This document shows, piece after piece, positions 31,802 through 43,698 of a DNA stretch of 64,000 nucleotides. Source of the stretch: Ignelater luminosus. Lineage: Eukaryota > Arthropoda > Insecta > Coleoptera > Elateridae. Location: assembly GCA_011009095.1 (NCBI GenBank), contig VTPC01091008.1, positions 1-64,000 of the forward strand, written 5' to 3'. Numbering within the stretch: position 1 is the stretch's first letter; the number at the start of each line of letters is the position of its first letter. Under the pieces are notes generated by a model that was not told the DNA's origin, ran no database searches, and saw only the letters and a list, made by a program, of their open reading frames with translations. A program made the translations under genes and the position numbers.

Positions 31802-33329
31802 CACTGTGGTCGGAAACCAGCAAAAAGCGGCCAAAACTCTAAAAAATAATCTACGCAGAATGAAATTTAAATATATTTATATTTAGAACTAAACATTCAA
31901 AAATTAGTATTTGTAATTAATTTATGCATATTACAACACATTGTATTATAAATAATACTTGAAAGATAGTGCTTTTACAGCATACATACTAAGCCAAATT
32001 TTAACCGTTGCTTTGAAGGTGTGTATCTTGCTAAATTAAGAAAGCGTCAAAATTGCCTACTGTACTCACGAAATAGTCTTTCAAGCACTATGCAATATCA
32101 TAGTTACTGCAATTTTTTAGTATGATTTTAATGAAAAATTAAATGTTGATAGTTAGCTGAACAATGTTCGAGTTTTCTTTATTCATCATGAAATTTGAAA
32201 ATGTTATCCCCTGTGAATTTATGTTGTAATATGAGAAAAAGCTTATATTTTTGAGGAAGTAAAAATCAACTGGGGAAATTTTCAGATCTTTTAGTAATCG
32301 ATAAAAAGAACAAGCAGAAATACATTCAAATTTAACTATTGTTCAAATATTCTGTATATATTCAATTTATTATGCTTTTCGAGTCTTAAACTTGTAGTTA
32401 ATGTAGAGCGCATATGTTTTTTTTTGACAAAATAGTAAAAGTATAAACAACAACAGTTATTTTAAAGTGCTAGAAGACGCCCGGGGCGGACCACCCCGCC
32501 CCGCCCCCCCGCCTTCCCAAAGGTACGCCACTGACCAAATGTTCAAAAATAAACTTTATTAGTCAGAATTGAAGCCCGATACTTTGGTATCGGTGAGCTA
32601 ATTTTAGAATAAAAAATCTGGGAATGCAAAGCATAACCCCAATCAATTTAGTTTTGTTACTTTTTTCAAATTTTGGCGGCTATTTTGACCATGTTTCCGA
32701 GGTGATATCAAAAAGATAAAAGTATACGTTTCTCTTATTTTTTAAAGTAAAATACGATTCTAAAGTAAAAAAATTTTTTGAAAATTTTTTAAATTTTGGC
32801 GGCCAAAAGACTGCATTGTTTTTAGTTTTTGATGTAGAATTCAAATCTGAAGTCAAAACTGCATAATTTGAAATAATACGGACGGACGGACAGACAGACA
32901 GACAGACCAAGTTTCAAAAAAATCGGTGAGGTACACCTTGTGAATGCCCCTTGTTAAAAACTAAATCGATATCATATATAATATCACTATGTCGATAAAT
33001 CGCTATTTTCGTTCTAGATTATCTGGAAAAGTATTCGAGATATCGAAATACCGATTATATATCTGTAATCAGGAGAAGATTCTAAGTTGATTTCATATAT
33101 AACATGTCCTGTAAAGTTACGGCAACATGACAACAGACTAACAGACAGACGGAATGTACGAATTTAGATACGAATTTTTTTAAATTTCGTCGATAAAACA
33201 AACAAATAAATAAAATAATTTCCATTTTCTACATCACTTTGGGTAGCAGAGACGCCAATAACACCTTATCTACAAAATATTTAAGCAATTCTGAGAGTTA
33301 TTTAGTTTTGACCGGTTCCGACTAGTGTG
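31802..33329 (-). mobile_element. Transib-like non-autonomous element, copy 2 (inverted)
   Basis: Ends CACTGTGGTCGG (31802) and the complement of CACACTAGTCGG (33329) lie between exact CGATG duplications (31797-31801 and 33330-33334). The body is the reverse complement of the copy at 12280-14358, including the G+C-rich block (near 32480-32520) and a GACAGACAGACAGAC run. It has about 550 bp less, mainly in the tandem units. It interrupts the Bel/Pao pol frame, and the sequence on its two sides is continuous in that frame once the duplication is discounted. Confidence 0.8.
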
Positions 33330-33334
33330 CGATG

Positions 33335-34040
33335 GTTTGAATGGAATCTTAACAATAAATTTACCTGTTTCATCGCGTGTGGTATTCTTACGGAAATAGT
33401 CTTCGCAGTATTCTTCGTCATTAGCTAAAATGTGATCATTTGACGTGAATTCATCGACTTGCCAAAACTTTTCAAGTTTGTGGTCTTGCTCATTTATTGA
33501 AAGGAAGGAAGCGCGTGTTTGATCGTTGATTTACTAATTCCCCAGATATCAACCACTCTAGCTTAGATTTTTGCAATATCAATTGGTTTACTTTAACTTG
33601 TCCAACTGACAACAAAGATCAAAATATACCTGCACCTAATAGTACGTCGATTGGACGCGATTCGTTAAATCTAGGATCAGCGAGTTTAATATTTGGCGGA
33701 ATTTCAATTACATTTCGATTAAATGTATGTGTTGGCAATGCCGAAGAGATCTGTGGCACAACTAGACATGATATTGTACCTTTGTAGTTATTGAAACATG
33801 AATAAGCATTACTTTGTGCGATATATTAACTGTTCCTTGTTCAATGCCTATTACGTTCATGGCTATTGGAGTTTTTCTAGTTTTAATTTATCACATAGAC
33901 CTTCTGACACTAAATTCGACTGGGGCGCGCTATCTAATAATGCCCTGATTTGATGTGAATTATGGTTCTGTGTAATTCACCTTTACCATCGCCGTGGATG
34001 AAAGGGTTTGACAATTTAATGTCGATGATAATAAGCTAGT
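33335..34040 (-). pseudogene. Bel/Pao protease region
   Basis: The block ALLDSAPQSNLVSEGLCDKL is the retropepsin active-site region, with the usual D-S/T-G reading D-S-A. It is followed by IEQGTVNISHKVML and then degraded sequence up to the Transib-like insertion. Frames change at least twice. Confidence 0.6.
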
Positions 34041-34249
34041 TGTTGAATTAGTTTGGTACTCGTGTCCGTCATAGCATTTTCATTTAAAACTTGTGGAATA
34101 TTCATTGGAATCGTTTCGTTTGCTTTGTTTGCTTCTAAATGAATTAGTTTTGTTGACCGTCAATTGCAATTTGATAAAAAATGTTTTTCCCTTAAACAAT
34201 TGAGACAGACTTTTAATTCTTGCGCCCTTTTATTTTGCGATTGTGCGTC

Positions 34250-35125
34250 CAATTTTAAGAACGATTCCCAGTTTTGAATAATGTATTGCTGCTTGCAATT
34301 TACGCACAATGGGGATTCAAGCGTAGTATAATTTCCCATCCCTTTTTAGTTATTTAAAATTTCTAATGTATTTTGTTTATTTACCAGAAAATCCAACAGT
34401 TATGATATAGAAGAAACATTATAATTTTTATTTGCATCGTCTTCTAATTTTAATTCATTATTTAATTTCGTTTCCCATTCCTTTATTGTTACATTATCAA
34501 GTTTACCTATAACTATAGAAATTAACAATGCGTTTCGAGAATCGGCAGGCTGGCCTAAAGATCTCAAGCAAGTCAGGTGATTTTGTAGCCTATTAATGAG
34601 TTCTCGCAAAGAAGTAGTTGATTCGCAAGGGTTAGCAGGAATATTTAATATAGCTTGAACTTGATTGTTTATGATTCTACGCTTGTTGTCATATCGTTTG
34701 TTTAAAGTTTTCCACGCAATCTTATAACTGTATTCTGTCGTTTCTAACGTTGCCATTAGTGCTAGAGGCTCACTTTTTCAATATAATTTTAAATATGTGA
34801 GTTTCTGGACATCACTTAATTCGTCATTCAAATGGATTAACAAGTTGAATGAGTCATAAAAACTACGCCAAGTGGTAAATGTACCTTCGAAAACTGAAAG
34901 ACTCACAGGGAGCAACCTAAAGAAATGTTTAATCCTCGGCGCTTGTGAGGTGCATTGTGAGCTTACCTCGCTCGGTCCCGGTTGATCTTATTCGCTTACT
35001 GAATTTACTAGAATTTTAGCTTTAATTACTAGTGAGAAATACGAATCTTGGAATAGTTCGCGTTCATTTATTTCTTGATTGTAGGTTTCCTGCGTCGCAT
35101 ACGTTAAACATTCAATTTCACTTTG
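34250..35125 (-). pseudogene. Bel/Pao gag (DUF1759) with knuckle
   Basis: The N-terminal coil reads RELFQDSYFSLVIKAK. The gag core is in two frames: FFRLLPVSLSVFEGTF, WRSFYDSFNLLIHLND and LSDVQKLTYLKLY, then after a stop IAWKTLNKRYDNKRRI and LRSLGQPADSRNALLISI. These are the DUF1759 signatures. Downstream, LCVNCKQQYI and LKVCLNCLREKHFLSNCN make the zinc-knuckle region of Bel/Pao gag. At least two stops interrupt the frame. Confidence 0.8.
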
Positions 35126-36570
35126 CACTTTATTAAATGAATAAAAAAATTAGAAAAAGAATATAAAGTTAAAATATATGAAGAACATTTAGAGCTATTA
35201 GAAACACAAATAAAAAACCACAATCAATAAAAGTTATTAATATTGTAAAATGTATTTCATTAGTAAAATCTTCTTTACCCAAGTAATTAGTTGCAGTAAA
35301 CTTGCAAAGTAATCTATAAGTTCTTCATCATCATTAACCATATTATAAATAATTCTACAAAATCCCGATCCATATGTTTTTAAAATATTAATAAGATTTA
35401 ACCTATCCCACTTTTGAATAACCAACACTACAGTACACAACAAATACCAAATCTTGAGTTGACTATCTAGCAGATATTATTTTAACAACAGAAAAACTGC
35501 TATATAAACCGAACATTTAGGGGAACAAAAGTCAAAGAAGTAAGTAGAATGGGCGATGGTTGGTGGATGACGGTAATTAGGGTCCCTGATTACAAATCCG
35601 TCATCAGAATTGATAAATTCAAAATGGCGGAACAAATATAGCGCACATAATTCCAAAAGAATACTTAAATAAGTGAACCAATAAAGAAATAAATGAATAA
35701 ATGTTTTTAGAGATGTTGATAGAATGATTTATTAAATCGATTTCAATAGTAATAGAGACTTTACTTTGTCAGTAAATTCGGATGAATTTTTAACGGGAGA
35801 TTTGCGCAAACATAAAGCCAAAGGATCTGAAGGTTCTAACAATCTGTGAAACAAATCGAGATTGGTTTAGACGCGAGGATATAATAATTAGTTAAAAGTT
35901 AAATGATTAATTTATTAAAATTGTAAGAAGATGCATAAACTCAAATAAGTGTCAGAAATTTTATTGGCGACTGTTGATATAAATTATAGCATAGTAATCT
36001 ATGACCCATATTTGAGAATAAAAGTTAGTAGAGAATTGTCATTTCAACATCTATAGACCAGTCACTTTATATATTCACCTCTAAAAAATTCAACTGAAGA
36101 TTTCCCTTCGGGATTCTCTTTATTTCGGCGTCAAAAACAATCTTTCAAAAATCCATAAAGCCAACTGGACTGTTGTAGAAGTTACAGAAGGTCAAAGGTC
36201 ACGAAAATCAGTTTTTTCTCAAACATCTCGTAAACTATTGGTTTTACGTTACTTTTGGTCGTTATAAAATTTGTTTATAAGCTAAATTTACACAAAAAAA
36301 AGGTGCTATACAAAATTCACGTAGAACTAATAGTTTTCGAGATATAGGGCTGAGAAATTTCGGAACAAAGCACATACTCCACTATACTATAGGTATAGTG
36401 GTGTATACGGATAATAAGACCTATTTATACATAAAAACATCGTTCATGCATTATCCTTAGAAAGAAAAGCTGTCTAACATTCCAATGTAGGCTCGTGGGT
36501 CACTCTATAACTGAAAATATTAAATGACGCATCTTGTACGTTTTAAATTCAGTTTAACGCTACATTTTGT
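35126..36570. other. Unassigned stretch upstream of Bel/Pao
   Basis: Near 35150 the plus strand reads EYKVKIYEEHLELLETQIKN, like the coiled tail of a transposon-associated DNA-binding protein, but it has no context. The 36060-36380 part contains phrases such as TCGAGATATAGGGCTGAG, a style shared with the foldback arms at 4.8-6.0 kb. No gene is identified. Confidence 0.3.
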
Positions 36571-36581
36571 AATTCATTATA

Positions 36582-36835
36582 ATGGCAGACAACACTTGTT
36601 TTATCTGGAATGAAACTTTGTCAAATGGCACAACTGCGACTGTTGTTCGCGGTTTAGTAACTCTCAGAAATTGAGTGTTGAAAGAGGTGACAATCATATA
36701 GACTATTTGCGAAGCGTACAAACTGTGACAGTGCATGTTAAGTGTCGTAAAAGTTATACAAAAAAATTCAACATTGAATCATATAAAAAACGTCGTATAA
36801 GTGAATCGCCATCAACGTCTCAGTGCTGTTTTCGT
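36582..36835 (+). pseudogene. N-terminal fragment of a repeated Cys-containing insect protein
   Basis: MADNTCFIWNETLSNGTT opens at 36582. After one frameshift comes SVERGDNHIDYLRSV, then TVTVHVKCRKSYTKKFNIES. I recall this pattern (CF-x-C/W-N..., DGHI-YL, VHV-CRKSYT) as the start of an uncharacterised protein family scattered in insect genomes. The function is unknown to me. The copy stops exactly where the 40-bp inverted repeat begins, so it is a truncated relic. Confidence 0.45.
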
Positions 36836-36874
36836 AATGGTTATTACAGTAAAACCTCCCTTAGGCGGACACCT
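36835..36874 (+). repeat. 40-bp inverted repeat, left member
   Basis: The sequence starting TAATGGTTATTACAGTAAAA and ending CTTAGGCGGACACCT is matched in reverse complement at 42957-42996, with one difference in 40 bases. The CAGTAAAACC core preceded by TA looks like a pogo/Tigger-type terminus. Confidence 0.8.
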
Positions 36875-39429
36875 AACGAATTTAGTTATATTATGATTAT
36901 TTGTAATTATTTGTGAATATCTTTGATCTTTAAAGCTTACAATAGTGATTGTATTTAACAAACAGAAGTAACTTTAAAAATTACTTTAAAATGAAAGTTC
37001 AGTTTTGTATTGGTCTTAGCACCAGCAATTACTCGAAATTACAATAAATATAATAAATCTTTTTGCCGTTAAAAGTGTTTTATTAAACTGAAAAAGGTAA
37101 GTATATGATATTAAATAAACATGAATGTTGTGATAAACTTTTAAACAGAAGTAAGTCGTCTTTAAAAGTAAAAACCATCATTGCAAACTGTGCGCTAAAG
37201 GGTAGCTCTTTACGTTAGTAGGATCAAGATGGTTTCGTTTTTTGTACGGAAAAAAACAAAAGTTTGGTGTCTTTCCTTTTATAGTTTTTAGAGTGGCCAT
37301 ACGCGGGCATTTCTTATAAATCTAAACAAATTGAAATTTCAGGAAAAAGAAATTTCTACCAATTCAAAAAATTTTTTGTAACACATTTTAATAGTTTTTA
37401 AAATTACTGGCTGGTGATAATGAATCCCCATTTGACCTATAATCGTTTTCATAGGTTTGATAAAATAAAAAAAATCTTATTTCAAATTTCAGCCTAAAAG
37501 TATCTCTGAATTGTTCTTGAATAACTGCAACTTCACAGTTCAATATCTTAATAAATAACAAAGTTATGTCAATTTTATGACCGGTTTTAGATAGTAAGAA
37601 CATTTCTTAATACGACGACAATGCGATTTTCATTTTTTAGAGATGTAATATTTTGGCTCGATCCGCTCTTTTTGTTAAAGATCGCCCCACAGTTTTCAAT
37701 ACATAAACTAATTACATGATAATACGTCCAATTAAATTTCAAAATTTAGATTAATTGTATTACAGTAAAGCGGACAATAATTAATAATACATTCCAGAAC
37801 TTTAATTAGCTACAGTACGGATTATAATAAATCAAAATATCTACGGCAGTTACGCCCGTAACTTCGTTGTAATTTAAATAAAAATAAATAAAGCTAATTT
37901 GAGTTTGCCCAATTAGCATATAAAAATTTATTGACGTCCGGGTTATTTTGTCACGTGGAAGAGGAAAATAATATCTAACAATACTACACATTACACCAGC
38001 AATCAATAGAAGCTTTCCTCTTCTGGCTTTTATTAATGTCAATGTTTGTATACGGTACCTGAAGCGTATTATTTAAATGATCTTTTATTTTGTTTATTTT
38101 GTTAGTTATCTCTTCAGCGTTGTCTCTTCTGATACCACGTCGAAATTTGAACAACACTGAAATACAAAAATACAGATATGTTGAGTTTTATAATCAGCTT
38201 GTTACCTTTTGTAACTGCAGACATTTTTAGACTTCTTTGCATTTCAAACAATTTCAAGTGCAATGGTGCAATTCTTATACGGCATATCATTACGTATCAG
38301 GTAATCCAACATCATGTCTGTATTACTGTTAACCAATATTATTTTATCCTTTGTGTTTATAAGAGATAAGTATTTTTGTTGTCAACTTTTAGGAAATGTG
38401 ACTTCTTAAGAAAGCCTCGTTAATAGATCTTTCTATAATATTGATCATCGAAGACCAAGGATATAAGTAGAAATCCCTAATCTTAAAGTTTAGTTTTTAT
38501 TCCGTTTCTAAGTTAGTTACTAGTAGTTCTCACTCATGTTTGTAAACCGTTGGATTTATTTTAATAAGTTCATTTGTAATATTCTTATGAATAAATTAGT
38601 GTGTGCGAATTAAAATAAACGTTTTTTTAAAAACACCCTATCAGGACTCACAAACGTAACTATAAAATTGCATATTTATATAGTAGGGTACAATAAACGC
38701 ATATTTAAGTGCATCTTTTGCATTTTTACAGGATTTTCAATTTTTTATATCATATTCAGAATGCCCTAAAATCTTTCGAGATTACGTTTTAATAAAAATT
38801 TGTGTTTCACGTCTTCTTTGGATGACATAAAGCAATCAGAGTTACTGAATTTATTAAAATTACTGGCCTTGATTCCCGGAAATAGCAGCTCGAGACTCGG
38901 GCCTTTCAAACATTTAAATGTATAGGTAATATGTATTTTAAAATCTGTGAAAAAGACCTAACAAACTTCTAAACTTTATAAAAGCGGTATAACAAACAAC
39001 TAAACTGCTGTTGTTACAATGACTAACTCAAGATTTTACAACCTGCATTGTTTATCCTAAGATTCCTATAAGCCCTTAGTATTTATTAAGTTTTAAAAAC
39101 AGTTTATAACGGCATATTCAGAGAGATAGAGGTTATTTCCATTCTTTTTTGTATTGTATTAGTTACGATTACGACTACGGCCAAAACTTAAGTTATATCT
39201 GATCAAAGACTATTTCACTTAATAAACGAATTTCCACCAACGTCGTTATTAACAATTTATCACTTTTAACCAAATTTCTGTTTCCTAATTTCCGGAGGCG
39301 TCTAATCTATCTGGTTAGCAGATTAAGTGGCGCTCAATAAAAAAAAGGGTACATAGGAACAATCGGCCGAACGCCCAGCTCTCCAAAAAACTGACTGCAG
39401 TTTGCAACTTGTAACTTCGTTCAAGCATC
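36875..39429. other. Unassigned AT-rich DNA
   Basis: Lies inside the pair of 40-bp inverted repeats. I see no gene. Minus-strand ORFs at 37388-37603 and 37806-38042 have no recognisable domains, and splice sites around them are not convincing. Confidence 0.35.
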
Positions 39430-40165
39430 TGCAATTTTGTTGACACTCTTTTGATAAAGAGTTACATAAGTGTTACTTATAATTAAATTTAAAAAAAGAG
39501 AGTTAAAAATATTACCAATATATAAGAAAGGAGACCCCCCAGAAAATATACTAGACGAAATGCTGAAAAAAGTAATAAAGCATACACTCAACGATAACCA
39601 GTGTGGATTTAGGTCCAGAAGAGGAACGGCGAAGCTGATATTCAGCATGAGACAGCTAACGGAGAACACATTGATGATGAAAAATCACTGCATATAGGAT
39701 TTGTAGATCTGCCGGCGGTGTTTGACAGCGCACTCAGGAAAAATAAATGCTAAGAAAAAGAAGACAGAACACTACTAGAACTATTAAAAGTATTTACAGA
39801 ACTGCCAAAAATATAATGAGAACAAATCACGCTCAATAAACTGGATTTGTCACTATAAAACGAGTCAAACAAGGAAGACTACTAACTCCGCTGCCGTTTA
39901 TTGTCTTTCTGTACGAGATAGCAAAATAATATAGAAAATCTACCACAGGGACAAAAATTAGGGTAAAAAAGTTTCCGAGATGATATAAGCAGACGAATTA
40001 CTAATACTTGCAAATGTAGAGAAGGAGTTACACAAAAATATGGAAATGTGGACAAAAGAAAAGTAATATAATGTAAAAGTTAATGGAGAAAAGTAGAATT
40101 AATGCTGATAACTTATAAGTAAAATAAATCAAAATGTGAATATAACGGTAGACAATGGGATCGGT
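39430..40165 (+). pseudogene. RTE-type LINE reverse transcriptase relic 2
   Basis: KILPIYKKGDPPENILDEML is followed by LNDNQCGFRSRRGTAKLIFS and MRQLTENTL, then FVDLPAVFDS (A box), LLTPLPFIVFLYEIAK (B box, in another frame), ADELLILANVEKEL (degraded YADD) and YNVKVNGEK. The order is RTE-like, and the copy is more broken than the one at 15 kb. It ends where the R1-type relic of opposite orientation begins. Confidence 0.7.
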
Positions 40166-40184
40166 GATGAATGAACAAGAAATA

Positions 40185-41900
40185 ATGGAAACTAATACAG
40201 GCAGTACTGGGGATTTATCGAAAGGTTCTTGCTTGTCGCCCAGTCTGAAGCTATATTTAGGGCCACTTGCATCATTTCTCTGAATGTAGTTGTGAATTTG
40301 CTCTGTACTATGATGGTTATATCATTGGCACAGACTAAAGCACAAACGTAATTTGTCAACAATCAGGTTTCATAATAGAAGAGATACAATTCCACTTGCG
40401 GATATCCACCTGCACTCTGCAAGCGTCCAGGGTATTATTCTATCTTTGAGCATGGACTCAACCTACGTACCACAGCTTTCTTCGAGTTCGCGTTCCCTGC
40501 AGGGAGCAGTAACGCTACAAAAGAGGTATTGTCAAGGGTCCCTTTTATATCAAGAAGTCTGCCAACTACCTGGTATAAGACGGTTTTTGTTGAGATACCC
40601 GTCCTGTACTGATCCAGATTTCAGCTAGCACATCACCTGTGATATCCATATCTATATAGAAATCTCTCTAGCGTTTTAACCATAAAAGACATGAGATGAA
40701 TCAGTTTTAGGGACTTCGTCAGTGCAGAGGATCTTCCTGGCTTAGATATAAGTACCACCCTAAGTGCGTGCATCTCACTGGTATGTAGCCCATAGCTAGC
40801 TAGGCTTGCTTTTCTTACCAGTCTACTTGACAGAATATCTATTCCTTGCTGTAGCATCACAGGAATAATTCCATCAGGGCGTGGAGGTTTATAAGGGTCA
40901 AATGAGTATGTGACCCTTAAACTTCTCATAGGAGATTAAATTTTTTTCAACTGTCCAATTCATTCTGGCTACCCTATTTACAGAATCTGTTTTCACTGGT
41001 CTTCTCTATGATTGTTGCCCCAGACAAATGGCTTTGCAATGTTTTTTCGAAAATATCCGTCGGAGTCTACCTATTTAAAGTACCTCCTTCATATGTTTCT
41101 TTTTTCCTTTCTAATAGCATGGTTGTACGCAGTCAGTGCTTGTCTGTACTCGTTTCACACTCCTGTTCTTGGCCTTTAGTCTTTTGAGAATCGCAAATTT
41201 TTACCAATAGAGAAGGCGAGTGTCTAGCGCTTTTCGCCTTCTCTACAGATCTTGAGATGCCAAACTGTAGTGAGCAGTTCAGGGTTCTGCCTACTCAGCC
41301 TATTCTTGATAATGCCAGTGGCTGATACACCTGAAATTCATACCTTTAGAAGGTTCTTCCAGCTGACCAAGATCAAAATCCAGAGAGGTTACATCTTCAG
41401 GACTGTGTCCTCAACCAGTCCTTGGCTTCTAAATTTGCGCAGTGTACTCAAAGGATCTCTGCTGCAAATGAGGAACAGTGGCGCCTCCCTTATTTTTCTC
41501 CCTCAGGAGTGATATTCACCTCTTCCAGTATCTTGTTCTAAACCAGTCTTCTTTGTTCCAGGCTTAGAGTGGTGTCTGCCGTGGACAACCGCCATCTGGA
41601 ACCCTTCGGCAGCACTGTTATAAGAAAGTCTGATGTTTGTTTCTGTGCTCTTTGATCGACCTTTATCTTTTCTCAATTGGGGCTGTGTCAAAGGGGTTTT
41701 ACTGCGCAAGCGCTTGGTCTTGCCTGTTTCGAATAGTCCCGATGCCGCAGCTGGTTGTTTGCGTCTGGGTAGTGGTTGTTTTGTCGTTCAAGTTTTGGCA
41801 GCTATCATCAGCCCCTTGTGCAACTTTGTGCCGACCAAATTTCACAAGTTACAACATACCTGTAACTGAAAATGTACGTATACTACTAGCATACACAAAT
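40185..41900 (-). pseudogene. R1-clade LINE reverse transcriptase relic
   Basis: Minus-strand order: EYRQALTAYNHAIRKEKRN (linker helix), then YSFDPYKPPRPDGIIPVML, VLISKPGRSSALTKSLKLI, FMVKTLERFLYRY, LDIKGTLDNTSF (A box) and GGYPQVELYLFYY (B box). Then VCANDITIIVQSKF stands at the YADD position, and NIASDWATSKNLSINPQ follows. These are R1-type fingers and palm motifs. The catalytic Asp pair is changed (AND) and stops abound. About 250 bp upstream of the linker are unassigned but probably belong to it. Confidence 0.75.
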
Positions 41901-42364
41901 GTGTTTCTACTACACTAAAAAGCTTGTTGAAAATTAATATTTGTTACCTACCTAACCACTTATAAATTTATAAAGTGTGATGATATACTGATTTTAAAAA
42001 CTCTAACAGGCTTTTGTGCATCTCTGATTTAAACAGCGCCACCGCGTGAAAGGTGTAACACTATCTTGCATATTGCCAGCTTAGCTGCCAATACCCGGCA
42101 GTCCTGCCTCCTGCGAGCCACAGGGCTAGAGTGAGTGCAATCTCTGCAGCTGCAGCTGCGCCATGACCCCGTCAGGGTTTACAGTCGTTGAGTTCCCAAC
42201 CTAACCACTGATACCCTTAATTTTTTTTACTTACTTTATAAATAATTTAGCTGCATCTAAACATAACAACATGGGGCACTTGCACACAATGCTCAAATAA
42301 TTACGAATTTTGAAACGGGGCAGATATTTGTTAATGTGACCATGGTTTATTCATAGGCATATAA
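41900..42364. other. Unassigned, with G+C-rich core
   Basis: The part at 42040-42180 is unusually G+C-rich (for example CAGCTGCAGCTGCGCC) but has no coding or tRNA-like structure that I can support. Confidence 0.3.
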
Positions 42365-42452
42365 AAACGAAAGCTTTTCCGCACTTAACCAACCTTGTAT
42401 CTATTACCGTTTCCAATATCCCCAGATAGGTCATTTTAAAATGGACACACTG
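42365..42452. mobile_element. Single arm of the 7.8-8.7 kb MITE family
   Basis: The stretch CTTTTCCGCACTTAACCAAC ... ATGGACACACTG follows the right arm of the MITE at 7768-8661 base for base in most positions over about 85 bp, ending at the same terminus. No left arm was found, so it is a truncated or rearranged copy, or the end of a related element. Confidence 0.6.
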
Positions 42453-42481
42453 CATAGCAGCAAAGTTTTAACTAGACATGA

Positions 42482-42845
42482 CACAAGCTGCAAAAATATT
42501 CACAAACAAACAAGAAATTATTAAATTGTATGCAGAAGTCGGTAATTCACAACAAAAAGGAAAATTTATTAAAACCGGAGGTAATCGCTTTAATGTGTAT
42601 TTTTACTAGTAAGAAGCATATTTTAATAACACAATCACAAGGTAAAGTGAAAATAGTTCAAAAACAAAAAAACGTATAGATGAGACGTATGCATTGCTAA
42701 AAGACCTGGAAAAATATTTCGTTGAATCAAATGATTTTATTACCCTAGAAAACACCAATTCTTTAATATCACATATTGAAAACTAGATTTTAAAAAATAA
42801 ATTTAAAAACATCAAACAATGTACAATAAACTATTATTTTAATAA
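42482..42845 (+). pseudogene. Possible pogo/Tigger-type transposase C-terminus
   Basis: After several stops the plus strand reads TYALLKDLEKYFVESNDF, TNSLISHIEN and, near the end, QCTINYYFNKM. A helix pair ending in a short x-x-I-x-x-Y-F tail is usual at the C-terminus of Tigger/pogo-type transposases, and the inverted repeat 110 bp further on is of that type. There is no catalytic domain, so the assignment is tentative. Confidence 0.35.
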
Positions 42846-42956
42846 AATGTGAGAAATCTGTTAGTAAATAACCTTAATTTATATTTTTTGTTTTTATTTG
42901 ATGTTACCTCTTTTAGACTGATACCTCTCATAGGCGGACAGTTTGTCTGTCGTGGC

Positions 42957-42996
42957 AGGTATCCGCCTAAGGGAGGTTTTACTGTAATAACCATTA
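42957..42996 (-). repeat. 40-bp inverted repeat, right member
   Basis: Reverse complement of 36835-36874 with one difference. The two lie 6.1 kb apart and could be the termini of one large element later filled by LINE insertions, or two separate copies in opposite orientation. Confidence 0.8.
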
Positions 42997-42999
42997 TAT

Positions 43000-43620
43000 T
43001 CAAATATTTCATCTTTCCCGTTTTGCAAAAATATATTTTCTGGACCAATAATAATCCACTTACTGATTATCGAAATATACTATATTGCAATATTAATATA
43101 AAATGTAAATTCTTATGATGAATGATGTATCTTAGTTGCAATACTTTCTTATCACAGCTTGCACATCCCACCAATACAGTAGTTAAATTTAAATACATTA
43201 ATCTTATTAGCCTATATCACAGTTATTATCTTATTATTATTATTTACAATAAACATTTCTATTTAAATTAACTAATTACAGTTTGCGACAAACTTATCAT
43301 GCAATTAACTTTTTAAACTTGTTTGCTAAGTTGTTTTTGCCAACACCAAAAATAACTATAAGTGTCAGCTACAGTATTGATTAGGAAATAAAACTCCAAT
43401 GACATTCTTATGCCTGTAATTTTACCTTATTCCAGATATTATATTGAATGGTAATTTCTAATTACGGTAAGATAATTCATTAAAAAGAAGATTAGTAAAT
43501 GTTAGTCAACACTTGAAAATTTCCAAAAATTGTATGTCTTACATGATAGTTCCTATCATATCAAAATTCGTATTAATAGCAAGAAAAACAACTTTTGTTT
43601 TTTCCATTTTTTGTCTTTGC
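43000..43620. other. Upstream region of the M13 gene
   Basis: AT-rich with no coding content. It is the likely promoter-proximal region of the gene at 43.7 kb. No repeated element is recognised in the last 500 bp before the TATA box. Confidence 0.4.
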
Positions 43621-43622
43621 AG

Positions 43623-43630
43623 TATAAATA
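43623..43630 (+). promoter_or_regulatory. TATA box of the M13 gene
   Basis: TATAAATA lies 76 bp before the ATG. An initiator-like TTAGTG about 30 bp downstream (about 43652) would place the start of transcription at the usual distance. Confidence 0.6.
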
Positions 43631-43698
43631 GCAAATGATCGATTATATTTGTTAGTGTTAATTGTGTCTTGTGTGCAACAATACTAATCAGTTCCAAC

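Larger units (their letters stand above)
30536..35125 (-). mobile_element. Bel/Pao LTR retrotransposon, degraded
   Basis: Minus-strand order is gag, CCHC-type knuckle, aspartic protease, reverse transcriptase and integrase. A Transib-like element (31802-33329) splits the protease-RT linker with a 5-bp duplication. An (AT)n run and lost sequence lie between RT and integrase. Stops and frameshifts occur throughout, and LTRs are not clearly defined. The element is a relic older than the insertion it carries. Confidence 0.85.
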
